Positions 61,349-64,000 of a DNA stretch of 64,000 bases are shown piece after piece. Location: NCBI GenBank assembly GCA_016617855.1, contig JAECUM010001877.1:62001-126000 (forward strand), read 5' to 3'. The stretch comes from Megalonaias nervosa (lineage: Eukaryota; Mollusca; Bivalvia; Unionida; Unionidae). The translations under genes were made by a program, and so were the position numbers. Numbering within the stretch: the stretch's first letter is position 1; each line of letters opens with the position of its first letter. The notes under the pieces are model-generated. The model was not told the DNA's origin, did no database searches, and worked only from the letters and a program-made list of their open reading frames with translations.

Positions 61349-62653
61349 TTATACAAAGACAAAAGGTCTAACGCCAGGAATCGTATCGAGAAACTCGCGG
61401 AATTTATTATTTTTAGGATCAGCTATAAACTCCCTGTACTTGTCATAAACATCTGACGAAGTATCATCATATCGTTTTTCTGTTAGTACATACTGTTTCT
61501 TTAACCAAGCGTACGAATCAAAGCTATTTCCTACTTCACTCTCATACAAATCTGTTTTATTCACAAAATTACTGTAATCGATTTCTGTTTCATCAATATA
61601 CCCTAAAACTAAGTTCAACTCATCTAACGTGTAATTTTTGAGAACAAGATGTTGTCTGATAATTGTATATGCGACTACGAAATTTGCTAACATTAATTTC
61701 TTAAGCTGATCTAGGTCAATTGTAAGAAGACCAACAGCGGAAGCTACTTTTAACATTAATTTTTCATATGGTTTTGTGAGTATTGTTTTAACTTCGTTGT
61801 GATAATTCCGTAATGACAATTGTCTAGAGTATTGTAATGATGGTAACGGAACATCGTCTTCTTCACTTATATCATAATAATAATCAGACTTTACTTCCAA
61901 CTTTGGTTGACCGACTTCTGTAAAAAACTTTTCTCGCTCATCATCACTAAAAGTACTAATTTCATCGTCTAAACTTTTGATTATCTTTAGAGACTTGTTG
62001 ACAATAATCGGATCAAATTCTGGGTCTTTTTTACGTATCATTGGCAAAATTGCGTTTGCGTATACTTTAGTAATTAGATCTGCGTCTGACGTCATAGTGA
62101 CGACTTTAACCAAGGTTTCTTTGTCATGGTAGTACATACCGAGATATTTAAAAATATATCGTTTTGAAAAACTGTTATATAAATCTTTGCTTCTTTTTAT
62201 TTTCATTTTTCTATTTTCTGCTAGTTTTTCAAGACGAGTATGATTTTCGTTTATTCGTCTGTCTTCCAGTGTTCTTCCACCATGAGCTAGTGCTTTTATT
62301 AAATCCGATTTTATTATCAAATCTATGTTAGACCAATCAAGCTCGAGTAATATTTTTTTAAGTATAATTTCAACTTGGTTTTGTTCTTCCAGACAATCAT
62401 CAGGATGACAGTATCTGCTTATAATATCAAAGTTTTCTATTGCTTTTTTCAGTTGTGGTCCTCGCATATGCATAACGCGAATAAAATTAGTAACATGATC
62501 TGGTGATATTAGTTTGTCTAATAAACTAATGCCAGTATATTTCATATTTTGAATTGTTTTTGCTGCTTCATTAACAGCTACAACATCTTTATCGAGGTTA
62601 AAAATATTATCATAAAATTCTCTTGCAATGGTTATAATTGGTTGTTCTGACAT
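61349..62653 (-). CDS. Unknown helical protein, 434 aa, intact
   Basis: The longest intact frame of the window starts MSEQPIITIAREFYDNIFNL and ends GVRPFVFV. It is almost wholly helical by composition, with charged segments (ENRKMKIKRSKDLYNSFSKR), an acidic patch (YDISEEDDVPLPS), and a hydrophobic segment (LLTIDLDQLKKLMLANFVVAY) that is not clearly transmembrane. No signal peptide, no zinc ligands and no catalytic motif are apparent. It lies between the fibre gene (stop 18 bases upstream) and the membrane-protein fragment, a place where element B has no gene. A structural or fibre-assembly role is a guess. Confidence 0.75.
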   Translation of the reverse strand: MSEQPIITIAREFYDNIFNLDKDVVAVNEAAKTIQNMKYTGISLLDKLISPDHVTNFIRVMHMRGPQLKKAIENFDIISRYCHPDDCLEEQNQVEIILKKILLELDWSNIDLIIKSDLIKALAHGGRTLEDRRINENHTRLEKLAENRKMKIKRSKDLYNSFSKRYIFKYLGMYYHDKETLVKVVTMTSDADLITKVYANAILPMIRKKDPEFDPIIVNKSLKIIKSLDDEISTFSDDEREKFFTEVGQPKLEVKSDYYYDISEEDDVPLPSLQYSRQLSLRNYHNEVKTILTKPYEKLMLKVASAVGLLTIDLDQLKKLMLANFVVAYTIIRQHLVLKNYTLDELNLVLGYIDETEIDYSNFVNKTDLYESEVGNSFDSYAWLKKQYVLTEKRYDDTSSDVYDKYREFIADPKNNKFREFLDTIPGVRPFVFV

Positions 62654-62670
62654 TATTTTATAGCATTAGA

Positions 62671-63945
62671 TTAAATTTGTTCGTCGAGTGTATATATTTG
62701 AAATGCTGTCAGTCCTGGAAATGGATGTTCAGCAGCTAAAACATTAACTCGAAAATAGAAGTACTTGTTAACAGTGTTGTCTGTCGGGATTGTAAAATAT
62801 TGTGTTGTTGAAATGTAAGTGTCTGTTGTGCTATACAATGTTGTCCAGTTGATATCGTCATTTGATCCTTCCAATCGCCAATTATAAATTCGACCAACAC
62901 TAGAGTTTAATCGACCTCGCAAATGAAATTGCTAAATAACAACGGCATTGGGACATTTAATTTTAATCCAAAAGTTTTCAACTTCTCCGTTGGTCGTCCA
63001 CTCATGTCTGTCAGAAAAAGCGTAATGAGGATAATTTTCAGGATAATATGCTGATGCGCTTACCTCAAACTCATCTCGATTGTCAGTTGCTTTATAAAGT
63101 ATTGGAATATATCCAACATTGTTTTTAGTTCGTTTTATACCACTAGACAGACTATCAACATACGCTTTATTTGTCAGATCATTAGGGCTAACTGGAACAT
63201 ACGTCGTAGTTATTTTTTTGTCTCTCATGTTTATATTACCCGACATTGGTCCACCAGATTTTTTAAAGTATGGAGCAAGTTCTTCTTTTAACTGAGCATA
63301 ACTAATAGCATCAGCATCATTAGCTGGTGGTGAGGTTGTCGGTAGTCCAGTTATTTTTGAATTTAACATAACCAGGTTACCTGTTATTGTATCGCCGGCT
63401 TTGTTAAGTTTCTTATCGTCCACAGATTTTAGTTGTGCATAACTTACCGCTTGCGTTTGATTTAAGTTTTCCGGAGGATATGCAGTTTCTAAATTTATAA
63501 TTTTTTTCCCTGACATATTGATATTACCTATAACCGTTCCACCGATTTTATCAAGTTTGTTATCATCCACATACCTCAACTGCGCATAACTTACCGCTTG
63601 TGTAAAATTTAAGTTTGCTGGTGGATATCTGGTCTCCAAATTTATTATTTTTTTCTCTGACATATCTAAGTTGCCGCTTAAAGTTCCTCCTGTCAACGAC
63701 AACTTGTTGTCATCAACAGATTTTAGTTGTGCATAACTAACAGCTTGTGTAAGGTCAACTCTAACTGGCGGATACGCTGTTTCTAAACCTAGTACTCGTT
63801 GATTTGACATAAACAGGTTTCCTGTCATTGTGTCACCAATTTTTTTCAGGTAACCTGATAAATCAATCTTGCCGTTTGTTATTGTTGTTGTACTTTCAGC
63901 TGATGAATTTCCTGTTAATGTTCCAAATTTTGTGTAGTAGCTCAT
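62671..63945 (-). CDS. Long fibre with five phage-type shaft repeats and discoidin-like head, in-frame TAG
   Basis: The frame from ATG 63,945 is open for 337 codons. After an N-terminal tail it has five repeats of about 47 residues, each with a G[DG]TMTGN-like turn (GDTMTGNLFM, GGTLSGNLDM, GGTVIGNINM, GDTITGNLVM, GGPMSGNINM), a KIxxL strand and an AVSYAQLK/VDD segment, as in bacteriophage tail fibres. A bridging NKAYVDSLSSGIKR and a beta-rich part (EFEVSASAYYPENYP) follow. A TAG at 62,934-62,932 is followed in frame by 84-residue-long beta sequence (RLEGSNDDINWTTLYST, FYFRVNVLAAE) like F5/8-type C (discoidin) domains. The head probably binds a receptor. Confidence 0.85.
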
Positions 63946-64000
63946 TATTTATTGTCCTACATAAAATTGTTAACATTAGTCAGTTTAATATTACATAAAA

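Larger units (their letters stand above)
61040..64000 (-). mobile_element. Element C: Polinton-like element related to B, open genes, continues past window
   Basis: From the right, the order fibre, unknown protein, two-helix-type membrane protein follows that of element B (fibre, membrane protein), with an extra 434-residue gene. Frames are long and mostly uninterrupted. The left edge is the junction with A' near 61,040; no terminal repeat is seen there, so C is truncated on this side or joins A' by recombination. Confidence 0.65.

Overview
The window is animal (metazoan) genomic DNA, most likely a marine invertebrate. I lean to a lophotrochozoan such as a mollusc, but the sequence does not settle the species. 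I found no convincing host gene. Nearly everything is mobile or virus-derived: several Polinton/Maverick (adintovirus-like) elements, one Ty3/gypsy LTR retrotransposon family (one composite copy plus solo LTRs), two non-LTR retrotransposon fragments, and long minisatellite tracts.

Element A (start of window to about 20,864, + strand) is a Polinton-like provirus: family-B DNA polymerase, BIR protein, packaging ATPase, basic core-like proteins, integrase with chromodomain, minor capsid, pVI-like protein, major capsid, then two small coiled-coil genes and a terminal repeat at 20,410-20,864. It carries many stops and frameshifts. A composite gypsy element (7,202-13,246, 4-bp target duplication ACGT) and a solo LTR (17,396-18,295, duplication CTTC) have inserted into it. 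The region 20,865-25,170 is non-coding with several tandem repeats. At 25,185-27,885 lies a minus-strand LINE split by another solo LTR.

Element B (about 27,962-43,798) is a near full-length 15.8-kb Polinton-like element with related terminal inverted repeats, each bounded by a short palindromic pair. It encodes a packaging ATPase, a zinc ribbon fused to a phospholipase A2-like domain, an integrase, a very long polymerase + SF1 helicase + HNH reading frame, a second HNH endonuclease, minor capsid proteins, a two-helix membrane protein, a fibre with tail-fibre-type motifs, an adenain-like protease, a pX-like protein, a major capsid protein, a pVI-like protein and a tandem pair of chimeric paralogues. 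Most breaks are single indels or single stops.

Between 44,100 and 47,640 is a decayed DNA polymerase of a third lineage, split by a solo LTR. From 47,640 to 57,470 there are long minisatellites, a 118-bp inverted repeat enclosing a tandem array, a truncated LTR and a weak fibre-like remnant. A LINE tail (57,470-58,065) abuts the left terminal repeat of a second copy of the element A family (A', 58,072-about 61,040). A' is cut off by element C (about 61,040 to past the window end), a relative of B with open genes: a fibre with five shaft repeats, an unknown 434-residue protein and a membrane protein.

The most unusual signals are: (1) four transcription units in A and A' end in a hairpin that looks like the metazoan replication-dependent histone mRNA 3' stem-loop, each followed by a purine-rich box; (2) the polymerase-helicase-HNH frame and the zinc ribbon-PLA2 fusion of B; (3) tail-fibre-like shaft repeats in B and C, with the C fibre split from a discoidin-like head only by a UAG in a context close to a known readthrough motif.
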